A stretch of DNA of 64,000 bases from Ceratotherium simum simum (GCF_000283155.1 NW_004454217.1:3359949-3423948); one strand, 5' to 3'. Numbered from the stretch's first letter, positions 25,518-37,545 are shown. Notes: a model not told the origin generated them from the sequence alone. Made by a program: numbers and translations.

Positions 25518-25562
25518 TTGTGTGTGTGTGCACGTGCCTCTGTATGTGTGTCTGCATGTGTT
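25518..25562. repeat. Imperfect (TG)n tract
   Basis: TGTGTGTGTGTGCACGTGCC is followed by further TGTG and CATGTG units. It is short and interrupted. Confidence 0.75.
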
Positions 25563-26884
25563 TAATTCTAAAAGGGGAGGGGAAGATAAAGGTAAAAAAT
25601 CTATTCTCAATCTTTATAAATCAGTACCTGACATATGGAATAAAGAAAGTTTACAATCATTTTCACACAGATTCACTACCATTTTATTGAACACATTCTG
25701 AAATGATATTCAAAAGAATAGTTAGCATTGGAATATCAGTTCTATCTCTACTTGTTAATTAAATCTTGGAACTTAATTCCCTGTATGTGGTAGTATGTTT
25801 CTTCTAGGAGCATCCTTTAAAAAAATCCAAATAAATAAACCCCAATATTTCTAGGGATACCTAAAGAGGTTTATTATGTTCTCCCCACAGTTACCTATCA
25901 TCTTATGCTCCAACCTTCTTAGCTCAATTTGAGACCATATCCTGGTATTTTGTCACTGTTGTGAGGGGTTATCTTTAGATAACCAAATTAATCCCCTTCT
26001 ATGCTCTCCCCTGTGTCTCAGGGTCTAGAAGCCTAGTAATATTATATTCCAGAATCCCCGAGAGCAAGGTTCTAGGTTCGATTTTACCAGTGAGAGACAT
26101 TCATGAATGTTCTACCAAGTAAAAGAGAAGCAGAAGCCACTGTTGCTAGAGGCAGCAGCAGGCACAGGGTCTTTGCAGACCAAGACATGAGGTTTCCAAA
26201 GCACATTCTGATTTCCTGGATCAGCTTTCTCTGGCTTTCACTCTACCAGCCCTTCCTATTCCCCCATACTTAATGTTTTCCTGCATCAAATACTTAGAAC
26301 TCATTGAATAGTTTACATTTTTCTCAGGGACCTTAAATGCTACAAATGTCCCTGCAGGGGCAAATATTTTTCATCTATACTGATCATTGTATAAACAGTT
26401 GACAAGCCTTCACCTTGATTTCTGCTGAGCGCTCAAAGGCAAGTTATCAAAGTTATACTGTCACACATTTTGTTGAATTAGGCAATTTCTATTTTTATTT
26501 TTTACCCATAGATGTGTAAGTAAAATTCCACAATATATTTATTATTTCATCTAGAGCTTCACCTATACATTTAACTATTAATCCTTGTTATGGTATATTG
26601 AAAGAAAATCTGAAGAAACATTAGAAACTCAGTATGGACATCAGGAATATATAGTTTCGTCCACAAATAGATTCTTTCTGTTGCATTTATAACTGATGAT
26701 GCATTAATGAACAGTGATAATCCTTTCCTATTGCTTTCATCTAAATACAACAGAGTGTATTAACAAGAGTAATTGTGCCTACAACTTGCTATCCTGGTAT
26801 TTGGTTATATTAAGTGTTCATATTAAGCCTTATTGTGTTCAATATTTTTAATTTGTAAAGAAGAAAGTGGAAGGACTAACTAAC

Positions 26885-27015
26885 ATTTATTGTTGGGCAC
26901 CTGTGTCTGGTACAGGTACTGCTTCACATATCTCAAATAGCTTACTCTTGACAACTGACTTACATAGCAGGTGCTATCATTCTGATTTTACAAATAAAGA
27001 GACATTAAAAGAGAT
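26885..27015 (-). mobile_element. MIR SINE, antisense, left half
   Basis: Antisense MIR landmarks are ACTAACATTTATTGTTGGGCACC, GGTACTGCTTCACATATCTC, AGCAGGTGCTATCATTCTGATTTTACAAATAAAGAGAC. The copy stops at 27015 and resumes at 27672. The halves join as AAAAGAGATAACTAAGTTTCCC, which matches the MIR consensus order once one AGAT is removed. Confidence 0.8.
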
Positions 27016-27671
27016 TGTTACTGGCCACAAACACAGGTCCCTTTACCCGCCACACAAGAGAGAGACCAAAATAAAAACAGGAATGCCAGGCTTATGGCAA
27101 GGAAAGAGTTTTATCAAAAGGCAGCCAGACGAGGAGATGGGAGTTATTTAGAACTCAGATCCATCTTCCTGAAGGAAAAAAGTAGGGGTTTTTATTTGGG
27201 GTTTTAGGTAAGGGCGGGGGAGTTGTGGGTTTGCAGGCTGGCGCCTTCCCACCAGCCTGGTTTGGCTTTGTGAGGCTGCTTGCAGGGAGGAGAATGGCGA
27301 GATAAGAGAATCCACAGCTGTGTGTCCTTGGTTATCTGCCTCAGTGGTAGATGGTGGATTCCAGTGCCAGGAAGCCAAAGAGTTGGGCTCTTGGAAGCTT
27401 CAGCTTCTGGATAGTCTTTGGATATCAGTTTCCCTGTAATAAAACTTTAAAGGACCCGTAACTAGCCAAAATGTTAGCATGAGGCCACTTGGACTCTAAC
27501 AATTTGTAATTTCTATTTGCCTTGTGAAGTTAAGGGATACAAAAGTTTAAAAAACCAATATTTACAGATGAATGTAACTTAGAGAAGCAGGGAAAGGCGA
27601 CGGATGCTTTTGGTTTTAATCCCATACGTGCTAGGTTCAATGTAGGGGAACTGATATCAGGGCCAGCATCA
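27016..27671 (-). mobile_element. Solo LTR of a class I (gammaretrovirus-like) endogenous retrovirus
   Basis: This 656-bp element is bounded by TG...CA and flanked by the 4-bp duplication AGAT (27012-27015 and 27672-27675). It is inserted in a MIR. On the minus strand a U3 of about 470 bp leads to a TATA-like AAATAAAAAC (plus 27189-27198). An R-like part follows with a poly(A)-signal-like GATAAAA (plus 27109-27115) before CTCTTTCCTTGCC. The U5-like end contains GGTCTCTCTCTTGTGTGG. These are the features of class I ERV LTRs. No internal viral genes accompany it, so it arose by recombination between the two LTRs of a provirus. The exact family is not identified. Confidence 0.8.
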
Positions 27672-27785
27672 AGATAACTAAGTTTCCCAACATCAAAAAG
27701 TTAATCGAATTAGAACCAGAATTTGAGCCAAGCTCTGTCTATTCTGTGATTCTTCTTCCTTCCACTATAGCAACATGCTCCCTTC
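27672..27785 (-). mobile_element. MIR SINE, antisense, right half
   Basis: The remainder of the MIR split by the solo LTR: AACTAAGTTTCCCAACATC, GAACCAGAATTTGAGCCAAGC, then TATTCTGTGATTC and TTCCACTATAGCAACATGC. The first four bases (AGAT) are the second copy of the LTR target-site duplication. Confidence 0.75.
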
Positions 27786-29079
27786 TATGGTTTTCTATAT
27801 TTTGCCATACATATTAGGAAGAATGGTTAGTAAGTTAATATGTCTGTTATTTTTTCTGGATATCTAAATGAAAAATAGCATTCAAAAATAACATTCAAAC
27901 CTTGAGCAGAGAAGATTTGATGCATTGTAATTATTTGCTGTCAGATTCAGGGAGGAAAATTACACCATCCAGTCTTTAGTTCCCAGATTCTGCCCTGCTC
28001 CAGAACAGGATACTTAGTCATTGTGTTATATGACTGAGAAGATCAGTAAAGCTAGATGCCTGCACACTCTGGGCCCTGGGATTTCACGATTGCATAAGGA
28101 CCATGTAGCTGACACCTTGAGGGTTGGATGGGCACTGGTCAGCTTAATCGGAAAGAGGGCTTGGTGAGGTACTTCTGCTGGGAAGTTCACAGTCTTAGTC
28201 CTTCATGTGGTACTTACTGTTAAATAAGACTCATTCTACATAGAGACTAAAGAAGTGAAATTAAATAAGAGTACGCTTGAGAGGCAGAGCCTTTAACCAG
28301 GAAGGAATTTCTGGGGAAACTAGTGGGATTGGAGTGAATTGGTGCTGTTGGATGACAAGAATGTTTCGGTATCACATTCCTTTGATGAAGGAAAGATTCC
28401 TAAATTGATGTGACTAAGGAAAGAAGTAAGTTAAGGCTTCTGTGACTTGGGAGGAAATTATAACGCAAGCTTCCACCGTGAAAGTGATGAGCATTTAGAC
28501 CTTAGGTATTTTATATCAGCTAGTTTGTTTGAAATACCTCATGTTCATTTTGAGTTACCTCCTAATCATTTTAAGAGAGATTTTAAGAAGTTGCTCAAAA
28601 AATCATTTTCAACTGGCAGCTGGTACTTAACAATTGCCGTGGAGAATGTGGCCCTTGCTCTGACTGGACCAAGCACATGAGGCTCATGGAGGACACTGAG
28701 AATTTCTAATTGGCTTTGATTGTGACCTAGTCTTTTAGAATTTTCCAGTGGCTAACCACTCTTAAGATAACCTTGGAAAATATACTGAAAATGGATAATT
28801 TCTCATTTGTTTTCACAATGAGTTAGGGGAATTGGGGGATTCCTAAGAAGGAAGAGAACCTGCTAAAGCCTCGCCTTGATGAAAGATGAATTAATAGTTC
28901 ACAATTACGTCTCTGATCCAAGCTAGGGTCAAAGAGATTCTGTAGCAAGTTACATATATAACTAAACTAGTTATTTATAACCAAATTTGGAACAACAGCA
29001 ATTGTAGTATAGCTTTGGCCTGCCTTTCAGCCCATTTTTCTTCTCACTCAATATAAGTCTATTTTGGGTAGGTGGATAA
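27786..29079. other. Unassigned non-coding stretch
   Basis: No repeat family or gene recognised. An open frame at 28447-28680 (77 codons) has no recognisable domain and no supporting context. Confidence 0.5.
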
Positions 29080-29220
29080 TGTCAGAAGATTTCTCTGGGA
29101 CTCTTGGCAAATAAGTTTACCTCTCTTGGACTCAGTTCCTTTTTCTGTGCACTGAGAGAATTAGAATCTATGATGTCTAAGTTTCTTTCAGTTATAAAAG
29201 TTCTGTGGCTTTATGATTTT
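29080..29220 (+). mobile_element. MIR-type SINE fragment, sense
   Basis: Landmarks are TTACCTCTCTTGGACTCAGTTCC, then CTGTGCACTGAGAGAATTAG, ATGATGTCTAAGTTTCTTTC and TTCTGTGGCTTTATGATTT. This is the core and 3' part of a MIR-like element. Confidence 0.55.
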
Positions 29221-30678
29221 ATATATGGAAAAAAATTATGTCACTATGTATCTTCCTATTTGGACTAACAATAAAGACGTGGGAAAATTAAGACTGTTTA
29301 TTTTTTGTTTTCCTGAGTTTTCATAATGCTTTACATAAAGTAAGAATACAAAGGCTATAATTTTGGAATTGAATTGAATTTCATTTTCTTGGAAAGCAAC
29401 TTTAATTTGAAATCCATTGCATTCATTGAAGCCTGGGCTGAAAGCCAGAGAACTGGTAAGCATCTTCCCACTATCCTTTCAGTGTCTCTCTCTCTTTCTC
29501 TCTGTCACATACACACACACCCTTGAAGAGTCCTCTAAGATTCCTCATCCACCGTGTATTGTTCAAATACCTATATTATGTCATACTGACCGGACTTGCC
29601 AATCTCCCAAAATACTCTTAATTCCAAAATTCCTTCCTCCATTCTATCCCATCAGTCAAAACTCCTAAATAAATTTACTCAAGAACTGGAGGGAAATAAT
29701 CTCATTCAATTAATCAGTTGTATGCAATGAGTGATAACCCTTTTAATCTTCTAAACTTATTTAATTGTAGAAAGAAAGCTTGCTAGCCTCAGTGAATGGG
29801 AACCTGTGATTGGTGACATTCCTACTATATAACAAGATAAACTGACAAATATATCGGGAAATAGTAAAAATTGGAGGGCAGTCTGAGTGTCTAGGTTCAG
29901 AGTCAGCTTCACTAACATGATCCTACTTCCACTTCACCTCCAGCTTCTACTTTTTCTTCAGTTGTGAATCCACAGAATCTAAAAATGCCCAAAGTTTTAC
30001 AATGCTTTTCAAACTGAAAGTAAGAGGTGTTATATTAGGACAACATCACCTGGGAGGGTTGGATGTTTTTGAGTAATTATTTTTATCAGTCATTTATTTA
30101 CAAATGTGAAGAGCTTCTGTTTTTAGGAGAGTCTCTATAAAACACAACTATTCTCACAAATAGAGACGTTTTAAAATGCCTTATCACACTCCACTGCAGC
30201 AAATTTCCAAGTTATTTCATGTTTTCCTACCATAGAGCTATATATCAGGATAAAAGATTGGTGATGTGAAAATAGAAGCATTACCATTCAGTGAAATAAA
30301 TAAATTTTGAAGTTTAAAAATTATTTAGACTGTAAGCAAAATCTACTTAGAAATATGGCAGCACAAATAAAACTAAAGCATTAGACATCTGCAACCTAAA
30401 TTATTAAAAATTGCATCTAAAATAAAATGAGATTTAAATACACTAAAGATGGCATATGGAACATTTCAAATGCTAAGGAAAATGAAACACTTTATATTGG
30501 TGCTGTTTTACTCCATACAAACCAAAATGTGATGTTATCAACTGATTTATTTCAAAAGTTCATGGATTCCTGATAGTATACCAGGGATGAGTTAAAGTTT
30601 TGAGAACCCATGGTTACCTGCCATCAAGATGAAACCAGGATCATAGGTGATTGTCCTGAAGTTTAATAGTTTTCTTTA
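29221..30678. other. Unassigned non-coding stretch
   Basis: No gene seen. A pyrimidine-rich CT/CA simple tract lies at about 29482-29521. The remainder is AT-rich sequence without a recognised family. Confidence 0.5.
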
Positions 30679-30691
30679 CAGAGAGTGTTTT

Positions 30692-31005
30692 TTGTTTTTT
30701 GTTTTTTGTTTTTTGTTTTGTGAGGAAGGTCAGCCCTGAGCTAACATCCATGCTAATCCTCCTCTTTTTGCTGAGGAAGACAGGCTCTGAGCTAACATCT
30801 ATTGCCAATCCTCCTCCTTTTTTTTTTTCCCCAAAGCCCCAGTAGATAGTTGTACATCATAGTTGCACATCCTTCTAGTTGCTGTATGTGGGACGCGGCC
30901 TCAGCGTGGCCGGAGAAGCGGTGCGTCGGTGCACGCCCGGGATCTGAACCTGGGCCGCCAGTAGCGGAGCGCGCGCACTTAACCGCTAAGCCACGGGGCC
31001 GGCCC
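30692..31005 (-). mobile_element. Composite ERE SINE carrying both 3' modules, antisense
   Basis: On the minus strand it starts GGGGCCGGCCCCGTGGCTTAGCGG. It continues through the AGAAGGATGTGCAACTATGATG block to CTGGGGCTTTGGGG. It then has an internal A-rich run, and after that the doubled GATGTTAGC module (ATAGATGTTAGCTCAGAGCC and GGATGTTAGCTCAGGGC). The tail is a repeat of AAAAAAC units. A perfect 13-bp target-site duplication (CAGAGAGTGTTTT) lies at 30679-30691 and 31006-31018. It combines the 3' parts that occur separately in the other copies in this window. Confidence 0.93.
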
Positions 31006-31124
31006 CAGAGAGTGTTTTAATATTGTCTAGATTCACATAAAAAATGTAGGCAGAATGATCCATTGGAAATATCACTGGAGGTCAAATATTAAACATTGTA
31101 AATTGTTATCTCCCCAGAAAAAAT

Positions 31125-31225
31125 CACAGTGACTTTGAGTCAAGTCACTTAATATCTAGGCCTCAATTTTTTTATCTGTAAAATAAGAAAATTGGTCTAG
31201 ACGATTTATAAAATCCCTGATGGAA
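31125..31225 (+). mobile_element. MIR SINE fragment, sense
   Basis: Core phrases: AGTCAAGTCACTTAATATCTAGGCCTCAA, then ATCTGTAAAATAAGAAAATTGGTCTAGACG. Only the central part is recognisable. Confidence 0.65.
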
Positions 31226-31456
31226 CAAAATGTTATTGATAACAACATCACTTTAAGATGACTCAGGAGGAGAACATGTTATGTGACAATAGACCTGGAC
31301 ACTAAGCTATTGGAACACCTTCCAAAGTAGGAAGCATAATTCAGAGCTCAAACCTTGAGATTTAATCCATTTTTTCTACCTCTGTGTAAGGCTTCAAGTA
31401 GTCAAACTTTATAATAAATAAATTGAAATGAATTAGAAATACTTTCAATAAAATCC

Positions 31457-31605
31457 CAACTCTCCAAACTAGTGGAGATTAGAATTATCTGGGAAGCTTG
31501 TTAGAAACGCAGATTGATTCTCTAAGCCCATTCCTAGAGATTCTGATTTGGTAAGTGTTTGGAGAGGCCAAGATATTTGCATTTAAACAATTATCTTCAT
31601 ATATT
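31457..31605 (+). mobile_element. MER5A-like hAT relic
   Basis: Landmarks are AGATTAGAATTATCTGGGAAGC, TTGTTAGAAACGCAGATTG, CCTAGAGATTCTGATTTGG, and GATATTTGCATTTAAACAA. This is a non-coding short DNA transposon. Confidence 0.7.
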
Positions 31606-32279
31606 CTGATCCATATAGTATAATGAACAACACTAACAAACATTCTTCTAAGCCATAATTAGAGCAGCACCTATATATATATTAATAATGGGAAGACAGT
31701 GAATGATCATGGAACCATCACTAATATTAAATTTTGTTTTAAGGTCTGTCTGAGTGCCAATCTTTGTTTCCCCTAATTCTGAACTCTCTAGTGCTTCTTG
31801 ATGAGTCCCAGGAAAGAAAATGGTAGCCACCATTTCTGAATTTGTCTCTCTGCCTTTACCTAATATCTAGATTCTAAGAAATGTTTTTCTGATTTATGAA
31901 TGCTTAATTTTACTTCACCCAGTTTCTGACTCCATCTGTGTAATAGACAAAACCTTGAATTTTTTTTAATGTTGTGTAAGTTAAAGAATCAGGATTTTGG
32001 GAATGAATCCCAGCTCCAGGCCAAGGAGTATAAAATTGTGTCTATAGAATATGTGTTGAGACTTGTGTCTGGACTCAGGATTGTCACACTCTTTGGTGTC
32101 ACACTCTTTTGGATTTGGATATTGGCACTCATTAATGACAGTTGCAGGATAATCTCAAAAGGGTTTCTGGAAAGAAAAGTGGCAGACACGGTGAACAGCT
32201 TAAGACACTGGACCAAGCAGAACACCCCAACAGCTACTATATTGAGTATTCTAGCAATGGGAACACTGAATGACCACTA

Positions 32280-32805
32280 TGCCAGGCAGAATTCTAAGTT
32301 AGTTACTTAAGAGTCCCTCTCCTTGATACACATACATCTTCACCGAGTTATTTAATCAAACATTCATCTAGGTGCCGCTTTGAAGAGATTTCAAAAATGT
32401 CATTTAGTTTCCAAACCACTGACCTCAAAGTAGGGAGATTATCCTGGGTGAGTCTGACCTAGCAGCTGAGCTCTTAAAAAGGACATGTCAGAGAGATTCA
32501 ACATTGAAGATAGAGGTGGCCACGTGTCAAAGAATGCAGGTGGGCTCAAGGAGCTGAGAAAATCCCCTGGCTGATAGTCCATGAGGAAATGGGGACTTCA
32601 GTTCTGTTAAGGAGCTGAATAAAACCAGCAACCTGACTGTGCTTTAAAACAGACTCCTTCTTAGCCAAGCCTTCAGATGAGAACCCAGTCACACCAAACC
32701 CAGACTTCGGACCTACAGAACTTTGAACTAATAAATTTATGTTATTCTAAGCTCCCAAACGTGGTATTTTTTAAAGAAGCTGTAACAAAGAAATACAACT
32801 CCTCA
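32280..32805 (+). mobile_element. MLT1 LTR (ERVL-MaLR), sense
   Basis: The order matches MLT1: CCAGGCAGAATTCTAAG near the start, GGGAGATTATCCTGGGTGAG, GGACATGTCAGAGAGATTC, AAGAATGCAGGTGGGCTC, CTTCGGACCTACAGAAC, ending with TAATAAATTTATGTTATTC and AGCTGTAACAAAG. The open frame at 31969-32310 runs into it and is not a gene. Confidence 0.7.
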
Positions 32806-32999
32806 TTCAGTGTTCAATCACATTACCCCTCAAGAACTGCAAATTCATGATAAACTCCCAAGTCATAAAGTTTGATATTTCAATATGATTTTAGTGATAA
32901 TTATCTTTCACCAGTCTAACGTTTTGAAAATGTATAACCCGTCCAAAATAGCTATGTTAAATCTCTATTAAAATTAATAGTTAATTAACTAAAATGGCC

Positions 33000-33240
33000 T
33001 ATTATGTGACCACTTTTTGCTGTTAATCACTGTCATTTATATATAAAATCTTATTAACATTTATAACAACCCTGTGGAAAAAATACTATCCCCATTATAC
33101 ATACGAGAAAACTGAAATGCAGTGAGGATATGTGAATCGAGTTCCACAGTCTTACAACAAGTTAATGAAAGAATTTGGATTCAAAATCTATCTTTTGATT
33201 CCAATTTCAAGACCCTTTGTACTCTTCCACAGCTATGGCA
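33000..33240 (-). mobile_element. MIR SINE, antisense
   Basis: Landmarks are AACAACCCTGTGG, ACTATCCCCATTATACATACGAG, AAACTGAAATGCAGTGAGG, GGATTCAAAATCTATC and TACTCTTCCACAGCTATGGC. It is nearly full length. Confidence 0.8.
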
Positions 33241-33649
33241 CACCCCAACTCTTTCAGACCTGTAATAGCATAGATCTTTTGTGCACTTGTTCAAGAAGAA
33301 ATGATTGAAGAGTAATGTATGAGACTTTTTCTGTGTGCTTTGGCAATTTACATAAAGAAGAAAGTGTGAACTCTGTATTCATTGACAATCTTGGGGATAG
33401 AGCAGAAGCTTGTTAGCAAAGCAAATTAAGTGAGGTTTTTCTTTTGTACTTTCTCACCTCATTTTGATCTCTGATATGCTTGAGCCACTCCCGTTCGCTC
33501 AGAATATTCACACACACACAGAGTAGACCATCCTGATTTTCTTGCCCTTTATTGCTTCAAAAATTACTCTCATTTGCTTCCCAACAGTCAACGAAAACTC
33601 CGTTCCCTCAGCACATCTCAAGTAGTTTCCCACAGAACCTTGGTGTGCT

Positions 33650-33910
33650 TAAGTATATGGACATTGGACACAGATCACCCCAGTTTGAATCTGAGCTCTG
33701 AAGCTTACTAGCTGTGGAAACTTTGACAAATTACTTAAATTCTCTCTTCTTCATTTGCCCTCTCTATACAATGGAATGATAATACATTTACTGGCTGAGG
33801 TTATTATGAGTATCAAGTAATTTAATACATATAACACACTCAGAAAATTGCCTTGTACCCAGTATGTACTAGATATATGTTAGCTATTGTATTATTATTA
33901 TTATTATCTT
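33650..33910 (+). mobile_element. MIR SINE, sense
   Basis: Landmarks are CAGTTTGAATCTGAGCTCTG, CTTACTAGCTGTGG, AATTACTTAAATTCTCTC, GTTATTATGAGTATCAAG, then TAGATATATGTTAGCTATTG followed by an ATT simple repeat (33890-33907). Confidence 0.8.
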
Positions 33911-34147
33911 TATTATCTAGCCCTCAGGAGAAAGCTTAATTACTTATTTATATGTTTAGTGTGCTAATCTTTTCATGCTCTTCAGAATTTGAAATAAAAA
34001 TCCATTAAGGCAAAATAAATGATTCTCTGACACTGTGATTTTAATAAACCATTGAGAATTACCCATAAAATGGAGATCATCTCATTTCAACCTCACATCA
34101 CCTTGTGAGGTAAACATTGCATACATAAAGTTAAATTTAAGTTGCAT

Positions 34148-34451
34148 GGGGCCAGCCCGGTGGCGCAAGCAGTTAAGTGCGCGTGCTTCTCTGCGGCGGC
34201 CCAGGGTTCGCCGATTCGGATCCCAGGCGTGCACCCATGCACCACTTGTCAAGCCATGCTGTGGCAGCGTCCCATATAAAGTGGAGGAAGATGGGCACAG
34301 ATGTTAGCCCAGGGCCAGTCTTCCTCAGCAAAAAGAGGAGGATTGGCAGATGTTAGCTCAGGGCCGATCTTCCTCACAAAAATAAATAAATAAATAAATA
34401 AATAATTCTAGGCATCTACTTACACAGGGAAAAAAAGAATTAATTTAAAAA
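34148..34451 (+). mobile_element. ERE SINE with probable 3' transduction
   Basis: It starts GGGGCCAGCCCGGTGGCGCAAG, with B box ATTCGGATCCC and the doubled 3' module, and a TAAA-repeat tail ends near 34404. The perfect 14-bp target-site duplication (AAATTTAAGTTGCA) is at 34133-34146 and 34452-34465. About 47 bp of non-SINE sequence (34405-34451, beginning TTCTAGGCATCTACTTACAC and ending in a second A-rich run) therefore lies inside the insertion. This is what is expected when transcription ran past the SINE into flanking DNA at its source locus. Confidence 0.85.
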
Positions 34452-34465
34452 AAATTTAAGTTGCA

Positions 34466-34895
34466 AAGCTCTACTTTAAATGATCATGTTTATTATCATT
34501 AATATTATGGTTCATGATATTGTCAGGCAGAACTTACTGATATCCTGTGACATAGTTACATTAGAGTTCACTCTTTGTGGGAATAAGTGAATGAACAAAT
34601 GAGTATATTAAAAATGATCTCTCTACTCCAAATTTTTCTGGAAGTCTAGAGATCTTCAACATCTCAGAATTTCGTTTTATCAGTGTAAATCTTTCATACT
34701 CTGTTTTCTTCAGTGTGGCTGGCATGCTGTGTTTAGCTCTCCCAGTACTTTCACGGCTTCACAAATGCTAATAATGCCAGGAGTAGAGAAAATTTTGAGA
34801 GGATTGGTTGGGTGATTCAATTTTATGGTGTCAGTGAAATGAAGTCTCTCCCTGATGCAAGATAGATAGAACAACAGCAAATTACTGAAGGTGAA

Positions 34896-34935
<40 letters not shown>

Positions 34936-37339
34936 AGGACACAGGGTTAGGTAGCCTTCAGAAGCACATTCCAATTCCCTTCTAGATCTTAAGTCAAGTA
35001 GCTTCACAGTTTCTCCTGTGAGAAGCTGAATATCATTAAGGTGTCAGAGTGGTTCCATGCCTGAAAGTTGCCCAACACATTATTCTTTTTGTTTGTTTGT
35101 TTGTTTTGACTAGTATTTCTGGTTTTCAGACATTTAATTAAAACCAAGGAGATTTAATTTTAGAACTGGAAACATGGGTTAACTGCTCTAAATAAACACT
35201 TTCTAAATAAGAGAAATTGAAGTTACAGAATGGTGAAGTGTTTTACTGAGACTGGTGAAAAAGTCAGATGTGACTTCACATTTAGAAAACAATCCTGCCT
35301 CTGCATTTAGACACAGAGCACACAACCATGTAAAGTATTAATGTGAAGAGATATTTGCTTTCATTGCACTGAACTCTGTCTATAAAAGACCAAGAATTCT
35401 CATACTTAAATGGCATGGAGTTAAGCCCATTGTTTATTAATAGAATCTTTACATGATTCTACTTGCCCACTATGGATATTACCAAATAATTTACAAAAAA
35501 AAATCAGTATAAACATAATTTTCTGAAGAAAAAATAGGATTACATTACATGTAAGAATTATGAGTCCATATCACTTACCTGAGGAAGATGAGCTATTCTA
35601 AAATTTCTAATCGTATGTTAGAGAGTCAAGATTGCTATGGTCTGAATTTTGTTCAAGGGATCTTGCTAGCTCACCTCTGCACACAAACTGCCCAGGAAAT
35701 ATGAAGCTATGATATTGCACCAGCTAACTTTCATTAAATTTTTTTGGTATGAGGTGTCAGATCCCTGCTTATCAAACATCACAGCCTCTTTTTACATACT
35801 TTTTTCTGTTACGCTTCATTATATTAATCCTTCTGATTTTATAGAATACAGCAAATATTAGATTGAAAAATAATTATCCTATATATTATACTTTGTAGGT
35901 AAAGTAAAAGAGATCTAAGCATCTTTTCAGTTATTTAGAAAATTATCAGGATCCAATCAAATATTGCCTGAATTCTGAATTTCCAGTCTCCTGATTTCTA
36001 AAAGGTGTATGCATACGTGTGATTCATCTAATTAACTTTATTTTAGAACACATCATTGTCAAGATTTTCTGGATTTGAATTCCCTAGGTCATCTTGACTC
36101 AACTCGATGTTTCTTTCTGTCCTGAGTCTTTGTCAGTGGGGAAAAAAGAGTTTGGTAGCAAAAATAAAATAAAAGAAAAGAAGTGTTCTGATAGTGGTAG
36201 GTTTAAAACGGATTAAAAGGTTTCTACTGGAATTTCTATTCATTAGCTGCATTAGGGAAAGACACTAAAAAATCGATCTTTGACTTTTACTTTAACCTTA
36301 AAATGTCATTAAATTCCACACATGAAAAGGTTGATGCAAACACCCTTTTTACTTAATTGACAACACTTCCATTCTCTGTAACATTTTGTAAAGGAGAGGG
36401 AGCGTATGTGAAAGGTGTAGGAAAGGTCAAAACGCAACTTGAAATATTTAGTGTTTAGATGGGAGGTCTTTACGACTGAAGACAGATTTAATAATTAATT
36501 TTTTCACTTTTTCCATATAACTCATCACTGTTTTTTCCAGGACATTTAGATGAATACTTTTATGGACCAAACTGCATAATTCATATTTGGACATTAAGAC
36601 GCTGTCCTGCCATTGATGGTTACCCAGTAACCTTTCACCTGTTTTCACTATGCTGCCAGCCAGGAAGGAGTGATGGTTTTTGTCGTGTGTTGTTTTTGTT
36701 ATGAAGATGCTTCCTCATCATAGTTGTTAATAATGCAGAAGAAAAAGCTAGCTTGTGGACAGAGCATTGACTAAATTAGTCACATTTCCATACTTAGCAA
36801 AGGATACAACTTAATCCTTGTTGCTGTGAAAAAATAAATCCTGTTTTTAGAGGTGTCTACTAAAAAAGAATTCCATACTCCATTTCCCATTGAAGATATG
36901 TGACTGCTGCTAAGCAAATAGCCCATAAGTTCAAGCTTTGTCTTCATAGCACTAGTTCCTAATGTAATTTTTAAATTTCAATGGGGCATTTAAAAAAATC
37001 TAACTCAAGTAGATTTTGTTGACAACATATTGCAAGGATGCATTTATATTCTAAAAATACACTTCTCTATTTTTTTTCTAATGTCAGAAGATAGACTATG
37101 ATACTGAATCTCCTTTTAGAAGTGCTAAAAAGCTAAATTTTGCCATTTACCAAATCTACAAATATCCTGTGAAATTGTGGTTGGCATTTGTAACTGCAGT
37201 TTTCTGCTTGCCAAATTCGTGCACATGTAAGACATTTTATACCATATAAGAGTGCACGGATAAAATAAGACAGACTTTGCCAGTCTATGATACTTTCTGG
37301 GGGTAGGGAAGACTTGGAATGGAAAATAGAAAAAAAAAA
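34466..37339. other. Unassigned stretch with simple repeats
   Basis: No gene or named element is recognised, apart from the (CA)n at 34901-34931 and a TTTG tract at 35084-35106. The small open frame at 36448-36648 has no recognisable domain. Confidence 0.5.
34901..34931. repeat. (CA)n microsatellite
   Basis: A perfect run of about 15 AC units, long enough to be variable in length between individuals. Confidence 0.95.
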
Positions 37340-37545
37340 ATCATGGGCTTTGCAATCAGGCAATTCTGGTTTCAAAACCCAGCTCTACTATTTCCTATTT
37401 TTGTAAACCTTGCCAAGTAATTTCATCTCTCTGAACCTTACTTTTCTATGAAAGAGTATAAATGTCCTCCTCAGAGATAGCAAGGATTACAGGAAATGAT
37501 TTTGTGAATGTTACAAAATGTAAATACAGAACAAAACCTCAACTG
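37340..37545 (+). mobile_element. MIR SINE, sense
   Basis: Landmarks are GGCTTTGCAATCAGGCAATTC, AAAACCCAGCTCTACTATTTCC, ATTTCATCTCTCTGAACC and AGGATTACAGGAAATGATTTTG. The 3' end is eroded. Confidence 0.75.

Larger units (their letters stand above)
24286..26884. other. Unassigned stretch with TG microsatellites
   Basis: No gene or named mobile element is seen. Two TG-rich tracts lie here, at 24954-25005 and 25518-25562. The segment 26450-26850 is plain AT-rich sequence. Confidence 0.5.

Noticed and set aside
31969..32310. 113-codon open frame, among the longest outside the gap
   Set aside because: Its end runs into an MLT1 LTR and it shows no domain. A chance frame of this size is expected in 64 kb.
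35625..35660. MaLR LTR start (TGCTATGGTCTGAATTTTG)
   Set aside because: Similarity ends after about 20 bases, and no further LTR landmarks follow.
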